From: Nocardia speluncae NBRC 108251
GTDB taxonomy: Bacteria > Actinomycetota > Actinomycetes > Mycobacteriales > Mycobacteriaceae
Assembly: GCF_001613245.1 (NCBI RefSeq)
Contig: NZ_BDBZ01000020.1
Coordinates: 62,001-126,000 of the forward strand
Length of the DNA: 64,000 nucleotides
Reading direction: 5' to 3'
Part shown: positions 16,650 to 26,535 of the stretch, piece by piece
Position numbering within the stretch: position 1 is the stretch's first letter
How the letters are laid out: every line of letters starts with the position of its first letter
Notes under the pieces: generated by a model
The model's input: only the letters and a program-made list of their open reading frames with translations
The model's database searches: none
What the model was told of the DNA's origin: nothing
Translations under genes and position numbers: made by a program

Positions 16650-16657
16650 GGAGATCT

Positions 16658-17563
16658 ATGTCCGATTTCGACCTGAACCTGGTGCGCACCTTCGTCCTGC
16701 TGTACGAGACCCGCAGCGTGACCGCCGCCGCCGATCTACTCGGCGTCACCCAGCCCACCGTCAGTTACGGTCTCGGCAAACTTCGCCGACGCCTCGACGA
16801 CGAACTCTTCGTCCGCGGTCCCGGCGGCCTGGCCCCCACCTCGGAGGCCGAGCGACTGTACCCGCCGCTGCGCCGGGCGCTCGCCGATGTCACCGAAACA
16901 CTGGGCACCACCGCGGAATTCGATCCCGGCCGGCCCACCCGATTCACCCTCGGACTCTCCGACCTGGGCGAGGTGACAGTACTGCCGCTCGTCCTGGCCG
17001 AACTCGCGGCACAGGCCCCGCAGGCCCGGCTGCGGGTGGCGGCGTTCGACCTGGAAACGGCCACCGACCGGCTGACCCGCGGTGAAATGGATGCGATCGT
17101 GGCCAGCCCGGTCCTGGATTCACCGCGGCTGCGCCGGACCGTGCTGTTCACCGAGGGCTACGCCGGGATGGTCGCCGCCGACCATCCCCGGCTGGAATCC
17201 GCGACCCCCACCCAGGCCGCACTCGAACAGGAACGCCACGTCGTGGTCGACGGCGCGACCGGGCATACCGGCCCGCGCAAAGCACTGGTCGAGCATCGGC
17301 TGGAGAACCGGATCGCGGTGCGGGTCACCCGGTTCGCGACCCTCCCCTACGTAGTGCAGGACAGCGAACTGGTCGCGATCGTGCCCGAACGGGTCGCCCG
17401 GACGCTGGCCCGCACACACCCGGTGCGAATCTTCGCCCTGCCGTGGCCGATCGAACCGGTCGAGGTGGCCGCCTACACACGTCACGCGCCGGGCCGCGGC
17501 GGGCCACAACAGTGGTTTCTGGAGGTCATCCGGACGGCGATGACGCGTATGCCGGCACTGTGA
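16658..17563 (+). CDS. LysR-family regulator of the pobA/pcaK unit
   Basis: A 301-residue LysR protein. The winged helix-turn-helix is at about residues 5-60 (VRTFVLLYETRSVTAAADLL, then TQPTVSYGLGKLRRRL), followed by a two-lobed effector domain of the NodD/NahR-like type (TLGLSDLGEVTVLPLVL). AGGAG precedes the ATG. It diverges from pcaK-pobA across a palindromic region and therefore is probably the 4-hydroxybenzoate-responsive activator of that operon. This is an inference from position; in other actinobacteria PobR can belong to other families. Confidence 0.88.
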   Translation: MSDFDLNLVRTFVLLYETRSVTAAADLLGVTQPTVSYGLGKLRRRLDDELFVRGPGGLAPTSEAERLYPPLRRALADVTETLGTTAEFDPGRPTRFTLGLSDLGEVTVLPLVLAELAAQAPQARLRVAAFDLETATDRLTRGEMDAIVASPVLDSPRLRRTVLFTEGYAGMVAADHPRLESATPTQAALEQERHVVVDGATGHTGPRKALVEHRLENRIAVRVTRFATLPYVVQDSELVAIVPERVARTLARTHPVRIFALPWPIEPVEVAAYTRHAPGRGGPQQWFLEVIRTAMTRMPAL

Positions 17564-17571
17564 GCGCGCCC

Positions 17572-18224
<653 letters not shown>

Positions 18225-18228
<4 letters not shown>

Positions 18229-18971
18229 GCGCGCACCGTCCTGTTCTCGATTCCTACGTCGACCTTGCCGACCTGGACGACCCGCTGGACCTGGATGCCG
18301 GGGGTGTGCACCTGGTCGGGGTCGAGTTCGCCGGGTTCCACCAGATGTTCGACCTGGGCGATGGTGATCCGGCCCGCCGCGGCGGCGGGCGGATTGAAGT
18401 TGCGGGCGCTGGCGCGATAGACGAGGTTGCCGTACCGGTCGCCTTTCCAGGCGTGAACCAGGGCGTAATCGGTGACGATCCCGCGTTCCAGCACATAGGT
18501 GACCCCGTCGAATTCGCGGGTTTCCTTCGGTGGACTGGCCACCGCGACCCCGCCCGCCCCGTCGTAGCGCAGCGGCAGCCCGCCCTCGGCGACCTGGGTG
18601 CCCACACCTGCCGGGGTGAAGAACGCCGGGATTCCGGCGCCACCGGCGCGCATCCGTTCGGCGAGGGTGCCCTGCGGGGTCAGCTCCACTTCCAGCTCAC
18701 CGGATAGGTACTGGCGTGCGAACTCCTCGTTGGCACCGACGTAGGAGCTGATCGTGCGGCGGATCCGGTGGGCGGCCAGCAGTACACCGAGGCCGAACCC
18801 GTTGGTTCCGCAGTTGTTGCTGACGACCTCCAGGTCCGTGGCGCCTTGTTCGAGCAGCGCGTTGATCAGCGCTTCGGGGATGCCGACCAGCCCGAATCCG
18901 CCGACGGCCAGTGATGAACCGTCGGGGATATCGGCGACCGCTTCGGCGGCTGAGGCAAAGACTTTGTCCAT
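18225..18971 (-). CDS. pcaI: 3-oxoadipate CoA-transferase, subunit A
   Basis: A 248-residue alpha subunit of a class I CoA-transferase. The N-terminal CoA-binding part shows GGFGLVGIPEALI and the NNCGTNGFGLG loop; RASARNFNPPAAAAG lies near the end. GGAG is placed nine bases before the ATG at 18971; the frame upstream of it is only the complement of pcaH. First gene of a two-gene operon with pcaJ, divergent from pcaHGB. Confidence 0.92.
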
Positions 18972-18999
18972 CACGCGCTCCACAGTAACCGCATCTGTA

Positions 19000-19034
19000 C
19001 GTATTGTGAACTCATGTGCGTATAGTGAACGCAT
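19000..19034. promoter_or_regulatory. Direct-repeat operator between pcaIJ and pcaHGB
   Basis: CGTATTGTGAACTCAT (19000-19015) and CGTATAGTGAACGCAT (19019-19034) repeat with a 19-bp step and three mismatches, in the 150-bp divergent promoter. The IclR-type PcaR encoded at 23597 is the natural candidate to bind here. No second copy was found ahead of pcaL. Confidence 0.55.
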
Positions 19035-19121
19035 TGAACAGTGATTGCCTCGGCCGACGCCGCGTCCTATGCTGTTCGCAATCCGTAGCAGTGTCCACAT
19101 CCCGAACGCGAGGTCGCGCGC

Positions 19122-19844
19122 ATGCTCCAACTGCCACCGCGGTACCGCGGTATCGACAAGAACGAGGAAGCTCCGCTCGACTTCGCCGAATACCGCTCCA
19201 CCACCCTCCGCCACCCGAAACAACCGCTGATCCTGCTCCCGCAACGACTCGGCGAGCTCACCGGCCCGGTGCTCGGCGAAGGCCGGGTCACCGAGGCCGA
19301 CGCCGATCTCACCCTGGCCCGCGGCGGGGAAGCACAGGGGCAGCGGATCATCGTCCACGGCCGCGTCCTCGACAGCGACCACAAACCCGTACCCGACACG
19401 CTCGTCGAGGTCTGGCAAGCCAATGCCGGCGGCCGCTACCGCCACCAGGGCGATCAGTGGCCCGCACCGCTGGACCCGCATTTCGACGGTGTCGGCCGAG
19501 TCCTCACCGACAGCGACGGCCACTACTCGTTCACCACGATCAAGCCCGGCGCCTACCCCTGGGGCAATCACCACAATGCCTGGCGGCCCGCGCATATCCA
19601 TTTCTCGCTGTTCGGGCGTGCCTTCCCCCAGCGCCTGGTCACCCAGATGTACTTTCCGGACGACCCGATGTTCTTCCAGGACCCGATCTACAATTCGGTT
19701 CCCGACGGCGCCCGCCAGCGCATGGTCAGCGTGTTCGACTACAACGCCACCAAAGACAATTGGGCCCTGGGCTTCCGGTTCGACATCGTATTGCGCGGTC
19801 GCGACGCGACCCCCTTCGAAGAGGAGGACGATCACGATGAGTGA
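19122..19844 (+). CDS. pcaH: Protocatechuate 3,4-dioxygenase, beta subunit
   Basis: A 240-residue intradiol dioxygenase subunit with all four ferric-iron ligands: Tyr106 (GGRYRHQG), Tyr145 (PGAYPWG), His158 and His160 (RPAHIHFS). It opens protocatechuate between the hydroxyl groups to 3-carboxy-cis,cis-muconate. The start at 19122 follows GAGGTC. It overlaps pcaG by eight bases, so the two subunits are translationally coupled. Confidence 0.96.
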   Translation: MLQLPPRYRGIDKNEEAPLDFAEYRSTTLRHPKQPLILLPQRLGELTGPVLGEGRVTEADADLTLARGGEAQGQRIIVHGRVLDSDHKPVPDTLVEVWQANAGGRYRHQGDQWPAPLDPHFDGVGRVLTDSDGHYSFTTIKPGAYPWGNHHNAWRPAHIHFSLFGRAFPQRLVTQMYFPDDPMFFQDPIYNSVPDGARQRMVSVFDYNATKDNWALGFRFDIVLRGRDATPFEEEDDHDE

Positions 19845-20463
19845 TACCGAATTCGCGCCCCGCTACCCCGTGATCCCCGGTGATTTCACCACGGTCGAAT
19901 TCGGCCCGACCCCGTCGCAGACCGTGGGCCCCTACCTCCATATCGGACTTCCCTGGCCCGATGGATCCGATGTGGTCGCACCGGGAACCGAGGGAGCGAT
20001 AACCGTCACGGTGACAGTTATCGACGGGGGCCGCAACACCGTCCCCGACGGCCTGATCGAAATCTGGCAGGCCAACCGCGACGGCGTATTCGAGCATCCG
20101 GACGATCCGCGCCCGCAGACCGATCCGGCATTCCGTGGCTTCGGGCGGTGCCCGCTCGACGCCACCGGAACCGCTCGGTTCACCACCGTCAAACCCGGTG
20201 CGATCACCGTCGGCGACGGGTCCGATCAGGCACCGCACCTGAATGTCTCGGTCTTCGCCCGCGGCATGCTCGACCGATCGATCACCCGCCTCTACTTCCC
20301 CGACGAGCAGGCCGCCAACGCTACCGATCCGGTATTATCCGCGCTTCCGGAGAACCAGCGGCACAAGCTGATTGCCGCCACCACCGAGGAGGGCTATCAC
20401 CTCGATATCGTGCTGCAGGACGCCGACCCGGACGGCGCCGAGACGCCGTTCTTCTACCTGTAG
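19837..20463 (+). CDS. pcaG: Protocatechuate 3,4-dioxygenase, alpha subunit
   Basis: A 208-residue partner of PcaH with the same beta-sandwich core (TPSQTVGPYLHIGL at the start, GLIEIWQANRDGVF, TTVKPGAITV, HLNVSVFARGM) but without the iron ligands, as expected of the alpha subunit. ATG at 19837 lies inside the end of pcaH behind GAGGAGG. Only eight bases separate its stop from the pcaB start. Confidence 0.95.
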   Translation: MSDTEFAPRYPVIPGDFTTVEFGPTPSQTVGPYLHIGLPWPDGSDVVAPGTEGAITVTVTVIDGGRNTVPDGLIEIWQANRDGVFEHPDDPRPQTDPAFRGFGRCPLDATGTARFTTVKPGAITVGDGSDQAPHLNVSVFARGMLDRSITRLYFPDEQAANATDPVLSALPENQRHKLIAATTEEGYHLDIVLQDADPDGAETPFFYL

Positions 20464-20471
20464 GAGTACGC

Positions 20472-21800
20472 GTGCCGCGTGGAGAGCTGTTCGACCCGCT
20501 GTTCGGTGCCGCCGAGCTCGGCGCGGCACTATCGGACCGCGCCTGGATCGCCGCCCTGATCGAGGTGGAATGTGCACTCGCCCGCGCCCAGGCGGTGATC
20601 GGCGTGCTCGATGAGGGGCACGCCGCAACCATCGCCGCAGCCGGGCCGGAGCTGGCCGCCACACTCGATCCGGCGGAACTCGGCGCGGCCGCGGTGGCCG
20701 GCGGTAACCCGGTGATCCCGCTGGTACGCAGATTGCGGGAAGTCTGCGCACCGGCCGGGGTTCCCGGATCCGCCGTCCACAAAGGCGCAACGAGCCAGGA
20801 CATTCTCGACAACGCACTGATATTGCTGACCCAGCGCGCCGGGACACTGATCGTCGACGACCTCCGCTTTGCCGCCGACGCCGCCGCCGGGCTGGCCCGC
20901 GACCACCGCGACACCCCCATGGCCGCCCGCACCCTCGGCCAGCAGGCCCTGCCCACCACTTTCGGTGCGCTGGCAGCCGGTTGGTGCAAAGCCCTGGACC
21001 GGGCCGCCGGAGCGGTCACCGCCGCACTCGCCGATCTGCCGGTCCAGTTCGGCGGGGCCGCAGGCACACTCGCCGCCCTGTACCCGAACGGCCTGGCCGT
21101 CGCCGATGTCCTGGCCGCGGAACTCGGGCTGGCGGCGCAGGGTATTCCGTGGCATACCGACCGCACCCCGATCGCCGAACTCGCCACCGCACTCGGTGTG
21201 GCCGCGGGCGCGGTCGCCAAGATCGCCACGGATATCGTGGCGCTGTCCGCCACCGAGATCGGTGAGGTCAGCGAGGACTCCCCCGGCGGGTCCTCCGCGA
21301 TGCCACACAAACGCAACCCGGTCGCCGCCATCACCGCCCGCGCAGCCGCCCGCCGCGTCCCCGGCCTGGTCGCGGACGCACTCGGCGCGATGGACCACGA
21401 ACTTCAGCGCGCCGCCGGCGCCTGGCATGCCGAATGGGAAACCGTCACCGATCTGCTCCGGCTGACCGGTGGTGGCGCTCACCGGCTGGCGCAGAGCCTG
21501 ACCGGTCTGCACGTCCACCCGGAGGCCATGGCCCGTAATCTCGCGGTCACCGGCGGCCTGCTGCTCGCCGAGCGGGTCACCGCGGCGCTCTCCGAGCACA
21601 CCGATCGCGCCCGCGATATCGTCACCGCGGCAGCGACCGCGAACCCGCCCGCCCTGGATTCCGACCCCACGATCATCGAATACCTTGGGGCGCAACGGGT
21701 TCGTGAACTTCTGGATCCTTCCGGCTACCTGGGACACGCGGCCGATCTGGTGACACGGGTGCTCACCGAACGCGACGGCACCCGTGCGGAACCCCGGTGA
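20472..21800 (+). CDS. pcaB: 3-carboxy-cis,cis-muconate cycloisomerase
   Basis: A 442-residue member of the fumarase/aspartase superfamily, with the signature GSSAMPHKRNP and the VHKGATSQDILDNA loop. It cyclises carboxymuconate to 4-carboxymuconolactone. I use the GTG at 20472, which has GGAG six bases upstream inside the pcaG stop region; the longer frame is only a shadow of pcaG. It is the last gene before an unusual gap in the operon. Confidence 0.94.
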   Translation: MPRGELFDPLFGAAELGAALSDRAWIAALIEVECALARAQAVIGVLDEGHAATIAAAGPELAATLDPAELGAAAVAGGNPVIPLVRRLREVCAPAGVPGSAVHKGATSQDILDNALILLTQRAGTLIVDDLRFAADAAAGLARDHRDTPMAARTLGQQALPTTFGALAAGWCKALDRAAGAVTAALADLPVQFGGAAGTLAALYPNGLAVADVLAAELGLAAQGIPWHTDRTPIAELATALGVAAGAVAKIATDIVALSATEIGEVSEDSPGGSSAMPHKRNPVAAITARAAARRVPGLVADALGAMDHELQRAAGAWHAEWETVTDLLRLTGGGAHRLAQSLTGLHVHPEAMARNLAVTGGLLLAERVTAALSEHTDRARDIVTAAATANPPALDSDPTIIEYLGAQRVRELLDPSGYLGHAADLVTRVLTERDGTRAEPR

Positions 21801-22364
21801 CACCGGTGCGCACCGAACGCAACGCCCGTCGGCGAAACCCGCGCCGCCCCTGGACCCGCGGCACAGTGGGGCGGCCGCTACAGAAGGCGACGGTCCGCAC
21901 ACGGAACCCGGCGAGCTATCCGGACCAGTTCGTACCTGCAGCATCGAGTGCCTGCACCGATACCGAACGGGGGCCGGGCCGGGCTGCGAACCGCAGGGTC
22001 GACCCCACACGACCGATCGGACGAACCAGCGCACCCGCTGCCCCGCTCCGCGCTCCGGAAGCCGGGCCGGCCGCCTATTGCGCGAACATCGCACGACCGC
22101 ATACCCAGATTCTCACCCTGGCGAGATCACCGTCACCGGCGAACGGCAGACAGGACTCCAGCCTCCTGCTCCACGTGCTCTGCATCCCCGGTTGCCACCG
22201 GTGTGCCGGCAGTTGTGCCGGAACAACTTCGGTGCCACACCCACGAGGCCCGGCCCCCGGCCTACAGCCGGGCCCCGCGCCTTGCGCGGCGGCGGAAAAT
22301 CCCGCGAAGCGGCCGAGAACACTTGATGCAAAACACTTTTCGCAACCCGAACGGAGCAACTGAA
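21801..22364. other. 564-bp structured gap inside the pca operon
   Basis: Between pcaB and pcaL lies a long stretch with no gene I can support. The open frames across it are arginine/proline-rich and lack a ribosome site. Its right end is structured: GGCCCGGC (22247-22254) can pair with GCCGGGCC (22267-22274), a nested CCCGGC/GCCGGG alternative competes with it, and CCGCGC-CTT-GCGCGG (22275-22289) follows. It may hold a separate promoter and an attenuator for pcaLRF, or be the remains of a lost gene. Confidence 0.5.
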
Positions 22365-23600
22365 ATGGGCGCACACGCAGCGGATTCGATCTCGGCCGTC
22401 GAGCTCTCCTACCGAGCCACCGGACCCGAGACCGCGGCGTCGACCGTCGTATTCCTCGGCTCGCTCGGCTCGAATCGGTCGATGTGGGATCCACAGGTGG
22501 CCGCACTCTCCGCCGACCACGAGGTTCTCGCCGTCGACCTCCGTGGCCACGGCGAATCCCCTACCGGTGCAGGCGATTACACCATCGCAGACCTGTCTGC
22601 CGACGTCCTCGCGCTGCTGGACGGCCGGGGCCGCGACCGTGTCCACCTGGTCGGGCTTTCCCTGGGCGGCGCGGTCGCCCAATGGATCGCGGCCCATCAT
22701 CCGGCCCGGGTCCGGACACTCACGCTGCTGTGCACCGCCGCGAAATTCGGCACCCCGCAGAGCTGGCTCGACCGGGCCGCCGCGGTACGTGCCGACGGCA
22801 CAGCGTCCATTGCCGAAGCCGTGGTCGGCCGGTGGTTCACCGCCGGACTCGCCGACCGCGACCCCGAACTGATCGCTCACAGCCGCAGCATGGTCGAGAC
22901 GACCGCCGACGAGGGGTACGCCGCCTGCTGCGTCGCGCTGGCCCATTTCGACAGCCGCGCCGACCTCGCCCGGATCACCGCCCCCACCCTGGTGATCGCC
23001 GGCGCCCAGGACCCGGCCACCACACCCGGCGATATGCGTATCCTCGCCGACGGCATCGCGAACTCCACCCTGCACATCCTGGAACCGGCCGCCCATCTGG
23101 CCAGTGTCGAACAGGCCGGACCGGTGACCTCGCTCATCACTGCGCACATCGGCGGCCACCACGAACGCAATCACGCCTTCGACCAGGGGATGGGGGTGCG
23201 CCGGGCGGTATTGGGCGACGCCCACGTCGACCGTGCCGTCGCCGGCACCACCGAATTCACCGCCCCCTTCCAGGATTTCATCACCCGCACCGCCTGGGGC
23301 GATATCTGGAGCCGTCCCGGCCTGGACCACCACACCCGGCGCCTGCTGACCCTCGCGATCCTCACCGCCATCGGCAACACCCACGAACTGGATATGCACA
23401 TCCGCGCGGCGCTGCGGGCCGGGCTCGATCCGGACGAACTCGCCGAGGTCTTCCTGCACACCGCCGTCTACGCGGGCGTGCCGAACAGTAACCTCGCCTT
23501 CGGACTCGGTAAGGCGGCGCTCGCCGAGGGCCTGCTCACCGAGGGCACCGGGCCCGAGCCGGCCGGGTCCGCGAGCGCAGAGGAAACACCACGATCATGA
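22365..23600 (+). CDS. pcaL: PcaL: fused 3-oxoadipate enol-lactonase and 4-carboxymuconolactone decarboxylase
   Basis: A 411-residue two-domain fusion. Residues about 10-265 are an alpha/beta hydrolase (PcaD) with oxyanion loop LGSLGSNRSMW and nucleophile Ser99 in GLSLGGA; the histidine lies in EPAAHLASVEQ. Residues about 270-400 are a PcaC decarboxylase domain (FQDFITRTAWGDIWSRPGLD, HLHTAVYAGVPN-type ending). The fusion is typical of Rhodococcus, Nocardia and Streptomyces. It turns carboxymuconolactone into 3-oxoadipate. ATG at 22365 follows GGAG by nine bases; ATG 22326 is a weaker option. It overlaps pcaR by four bases. Confidence 0.95.
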   Translation: MGAHAADSISAVELSYRATGPETAASTVVFLGSLGSNRSMWDPQVAALSADHEVLAVDLRGHGESPTGAGDYTIADLSADVLALLDGRGRDRVHLVGLSLGGAVAQWIAAHHPARVRTLTLLCTAAKFGTPQSWLDRAAAVRADGTASIAEAVVGRWFTAGLADRDPELIAHSRSMVETTADEGYAACCVALAHFDSRADLARITAPTLVIAGAQDPATTPGDMRILADGIANSTLHILEPAAHLASVEQAGPVTSLITAHIGGHHERNHAFDQGMGVRRAVLGDAHVDRAVAGTTEFTAPFQDFITRTAWGDIWSRPGLDHHTRRLLTLAILTAIGNTHELDMHIRAALRAGLDPDELAEVFLHTAVYAGVPNSNLAFGLGKAALAEGLLTEGTGPEPAGSASAEETPRS

Positions 23601-24376
23601 CCGAACCCTCCCCGGATTACGTGCAGTCGCTGGGCCGCGGCCTGGCCGTGATCCGTTCCTTCGATGCCGGCCATCCGCGGCGCACCCTCAGCGAGGTCGC
23701 CAGGGCCACCGACCTCACCCGCGCGACCGCCCGCCGTTTCCTGCTGACCCTGGTGGAACTCGGCTATGTGCGCACCGACGGCTCCCAGTTCTGGCTCACC
23801 CCGCGCGTGCTGGAACTCGGCTACAGCTACTTGTCCAGCCTGAGCCTGCCCGAGGTCGCGGGCCCGCATCTGGAATCACTGGCGAATCAGGTGCACGAAT
23901 CGACCTCGGTATCCATCCTCGACGGCGAAGACATCGTCTACGTCGCCCGCGTACCCGTCAGCCGGATCATGACCGTATCGATCACCATCGGCACCCGCTT
24001 CCCGGCCTTCAGCACCTCGATGGGCCGGGTCCTGCTGGCAGGCATGCCGGAGCAGGCGTTCGAGGAATACCTGGCGAAGGTCACCTTCACCCCGCTCACC
24101 GACCGCACCGTTCTCAGTGCCGACCAACTCCGCGAGCAAGTAGGTAAGACCCGGGAGGCCGGTTACTGCCTGGTCGACCAGGAACTCGAACAGGGCCTGC
24201 GGTCGATGGCCGCCCCGATCCGCGACCACACCGGTGCGGTCTGCGCCGCCGTGAACATCTCCACCCACGCAGCCCGCTACACCGCCGACAGCGTGCGCAC
24301 CGACCTGTTGCCGCCGCTGCTGTCCACCGCCTCGGCCATCAGCGCCGACCTCGCCCGCGTCCAGAACCACGCCTGA
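23597..24376 (+). CDS. pcaR: IclR-family regulator of the pca genes
   Basis: A 259-residue IclR protein. The winged helix at about residues 10-75 reads LAVIRSFDAGHPRRTLSEVA then ATARRFLLTLVELGY; the effector domain has VYVARVPVSRIMTVSI and GRVLLAGMPEQ, as in PcaR/PcaU. The family senses protocatechuate or 3-oxoadipate. The ATG overlaps the pcaL stop (ATGA), and the pathway thiolase follows after 21 bp, so the regulator is made with its own pathway. Confidence 0.93.
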   Translation: MTEPSPDYVQSLGRGLAVIRSFDAGHPRRTLSEVARATDLTRATARRFLLTLVELGYVRTDGSQFWLTPRVLELGYSYLSSLSLPEVAGPHLESLANQVHESTSVSILDGEDIVYVARVPVSRIMTVSITIGTRFPAFSTSMGRVLLAGMPEQAFEEYLAKVTFTPLTDRTVLSADQLREQVGKTREAGYCLVDQELEQGLRSMAAPIRDHTGAVCAAVNISTHAARYTADSVRTDLLPPLLSTASAISADLARVQNHA

Positions 24377-24397
24377 AAACTCCCGCGAAGGAATCCC

Positions 24398-25609
24398 ATG
24401 ATCGACGCTGTCATCTGCGAACCGCTGCGCACCCCGGTCGGCCGATTCGGTGGAGTGTTCAAAGATCTCGCGCCGGAAACTCTGGCCGCGACCTTGATCA
24501 CCGAATTGCTCGACCGCACCGGCCTGCCCGCCGACCAGATCGACGATGTCATCCTGGGCCAGGCCTCCCCCAACGGTGACGCGCCGGCGCTCGGCCGAGT
24601 CGCTGCCCTCGACGCCGGTCTCGGCGTGGACGTCCCCGGCTTGCAGGTGGACCGCCGCTGCGGCTCCGGACTACAGGCCGTGCTCCAGGCATGTATGCAG
24701 GTGACCACCGGTGGTAGCGATCTGATCCTGGCCGGTGGCGCCGAATCCATGAGCCGGGCCGAGTTCTACGCCACCGGTATGCGCTGGGGGGTGAAGGGCG
24801 AGAGTATCTCCCTCGACGACCGGCTGGCCCGCGCCCGCGTCACCGCCGGCGGTAAGAATTTCCCGGTCCCCGGCGGCATGATCGAAACCGCCGAGAACCT
24901 GCGCGCCGAATTCGCGATCAGCCGCGCCGATCAGGACGCTCTCGCAGTGCAGTCGCATCAGCGCGCGGTCGCCGCCCAGCAGTCCGGCCGCTTCGCCGCG
25001 GAGATCGTCGGAGTCCCTGTTCCACAACGGAAATCGGATCCGATGCTCGTCGCCGCCGACGAACATCCCCGCGCCGATACCACCGTCGAAGCCCTCGCGA
25101 AGCTCCGCCCGATCCGCGGCAAGGCCGATCCGGACGCCACCGTCACTGCCGGAAACGCCAGCGGACAGAACGACGGCGCCGCCCTCTGCATCGTCACCAC
25201 TCCGGAGAAAGCCCGCGCACTCGGCCTGCGCCCATTGGCCCGCCTCGCCTCCTGGGCGGTCGCCGGGGTCGCGCCCCGCACCATGGGCATCGGCCCGGTC
25301 CCCGCCACCGAAAAAGCCCTCGCCCGACTGGGTTTGACGCTCGACGATATGTCGGTCATCGAACTCAACGAAGCCTTCGCCGCCCAGGCCCTCGCCGTCC
25401 TGCGCACCTGGAAGGTCGAACCCGACGACGAACGCCTCAACCCGAACGGTTCCGGTATCTCGCTCGGCCACCCGGTCGGCGCCACCGGTGCCCGTATCCT
25501 CGCCACCCTGCTCCGCGAACTCGACCGCCGCGAGGGCCGCTACGGCCTGGAAACCATGTGCATCGGCGGCGGTCAGGGGTTGGCGGCGGTTTTCGAACGC
25601 CTGACCTGA
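24398..25609 (+). CDS. pcaF: 3-oxoadipyl-CoA thiolase
   Basis: A 403-residue thiolase with nucleophile Cys88 (DRRCGSGLQA), His358 (SLGHPVGATGAR) and Cys388 (MCIGGGQG) all in place, so it should be active. It splits 3-oxoadipyl-CoA into acetyl-CoA and succinyl-CoA, ending the pathway. GAAGGA precedes the ATG. It ends the operon and is followed by a strong terminator. Confidence 0.94.
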   Translation: MIDAVICEPLRTPVGRFGGVFKDLAPETLAATLITELLDRTGLPADQIDDVILGQASPNGDAPALGRVAALDAGLGVDVPGLQVDRRCGSGLQAVLQACMQVTTGGSDLILAGGAESMSRAEFYATGMRWGVKGESISLDDRLARARVTAGGKNFPVPGGMIETAENLRAEFAISRADQDALAVQSHQRAVAAQQSGRFAAEIVGVPVPQRKSDPMLVAADEHPRADTTVEALAKLRPIRGKADPDATVTAGNASGQNDGAALCIVTTPEKARALGLRPLARLASWAVAGVAPRTMGIGPVPATEKALARLGLTLDDMSVIELNEAFAAQALAVLRTWKVEPDDERLNPNGSGISLGHPVGATGARILATLLRELDRREGRYGLETMCIGGGQGLAAVFERLT

Positions 25610-25675
25610 CCCGCACGCACGGTCACCGCAGCCACGGCCCGGTGATCGCGGCACCGGTCTCATCGCCTCGGCAAG

Positions 25676-25713
25676 TACCCGCTCACCCGTGTTTTCGACG
25701 TGGTGAGCGGGTA
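25676..25713. terminator. Strong bidirectional terminator after pcaF
   Basis: Perfect 12-bp stem TACCCGCTCACC (25676-25687) with its complement at 25702-25713; the loop can pair further. It is followed by a TTT run and separates pcaF from a convergent gene. Confidence 0.85.
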
Positions 25714-25725
25714 TTTCCAGCTTTG

Positions 25726-26061
25726 TCAGGGAAGTACCTGCGGCACCACGCCCGGGTTCACGACGCCGACCAGCGCACCGATGAGGCCGCCGAGAATCGG
25801 GCCGCCCGACCCGGTGGCCGAACCGACCGCCGAGCCGATTCCGGCGCCCAGCGCCGCACCGTTCAGCACGGGATCGGGGTACTGTGCGCCCGGGTCGGTG
25901 GTGTCCTGCGGGGCCTCCAGCGGAATGCCGGCAATGGGGACGGCGGCTTGCGGGTGCGCCGCCGGATCGGCGGCGGCCGACGCACTACCCGCAACAGCAG
26001 CACTGGCGATGAGTGGCAGCGCGGAAGCGACGACGGCCTTGACGAAATAATTCGAGAGCAT
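25726..26061 (-). CDS. Secreted glycine-zipper hypothetical protein
   Basis: A 111-residue exported protein. The signal peptide (MLSNYFVKAV, hydrophobic core, ASAAADP) ends near residue 32. The C-terminal half is a small-residue-rich hydrophobic stretch, ALGAGIGSAVGSATG then GGPILGGLIGALVG, with GxxxG spacing typical of membrane-inserting or oligomerising helices. The start at 26061 fits the signal peptide and has AAGGCGAG upstream; a longer frame does not. Function unknown. Confidence 0.7.
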   Translation of the reverse strand: MLSNYFVKAVVASALPLIASAAVAGSASAAADPAAHPQAAVPIAGIPLEAPQDTTDPGAQYPDPVLNGAALGAGIGSAVGSATGSGGPILGGLIGALVGVVNPGVVPQVLP

Positions 26062-26299
26062 TGCTCGCCTTTCGAACGAGTTGAGAAACAGCCGCAGACT
26101 AACCCCGGTAACCGGAGTCCCCATGCTTGGGAGTGACAGATGACCCTGCTCCAGATAGCGTGCGGCACACCACGGACCCGGCGCCGGTGCTGATGATGGG
26201 CGAATCCTGGGGCCGGACGGTTGGGGCCACCATCATGAGCCGTGGTGCCGGTTTCGCCTACAGCGCCATGACCGCGCTGCCGCACTCCTCCACCGGGTG

Positions 26300-26371
26300 G
26301 ACGCCCGCACGGGATTGAAGCCGGACGATTTCACCGTGTTCTCCGATTGGCTCGCGAACCTGCGATCGTGA
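26300..26371 (+). pseudogene. Possible gene-end fragment in a 474-bp gap
   Basis: In the gap 26062-26535 the only protein-like stretch is a short frame ending VDARTGLKPDDFTVFSDWLANLRS and a TGA at 26369-26371. The same frame is closed by stops about 210 bp upstream and has no start with a ribosome site. It reads like the C-terminal end of a lost gene, but I cannot name the family. The remainder of the gap shows nothing. Confidence 0.25.
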
Positions 26372-26535
26372 CCTGGAGGCACCCGGCACGCCGTGGCAGC
26401 ACCCTGGAACAGCAGCACACCGCGATGCCGAGCTGCGATAGCCCAGAGATCGAGGGCGGGACAGGCCGACCGGCAGCAGTGCACTTCGCCGGGGACAGCA
26501 GCCGCCTACGGCACCTGTATCCACGCGGGAGACGT

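Noticed and set aside
20529..22094. 521-codon open frame on the minus strand across pcaB
   Set aside because: Antisense to pcaB, whose signature and operon position are clear.
21797..22363. 188-codon frame filling the pcaB-pcaL gap
   Set aside because: Arg/Pro/Ala-rich, no ribosome site at its start, no recognisable fold and overlapping alternative frames of equal length.
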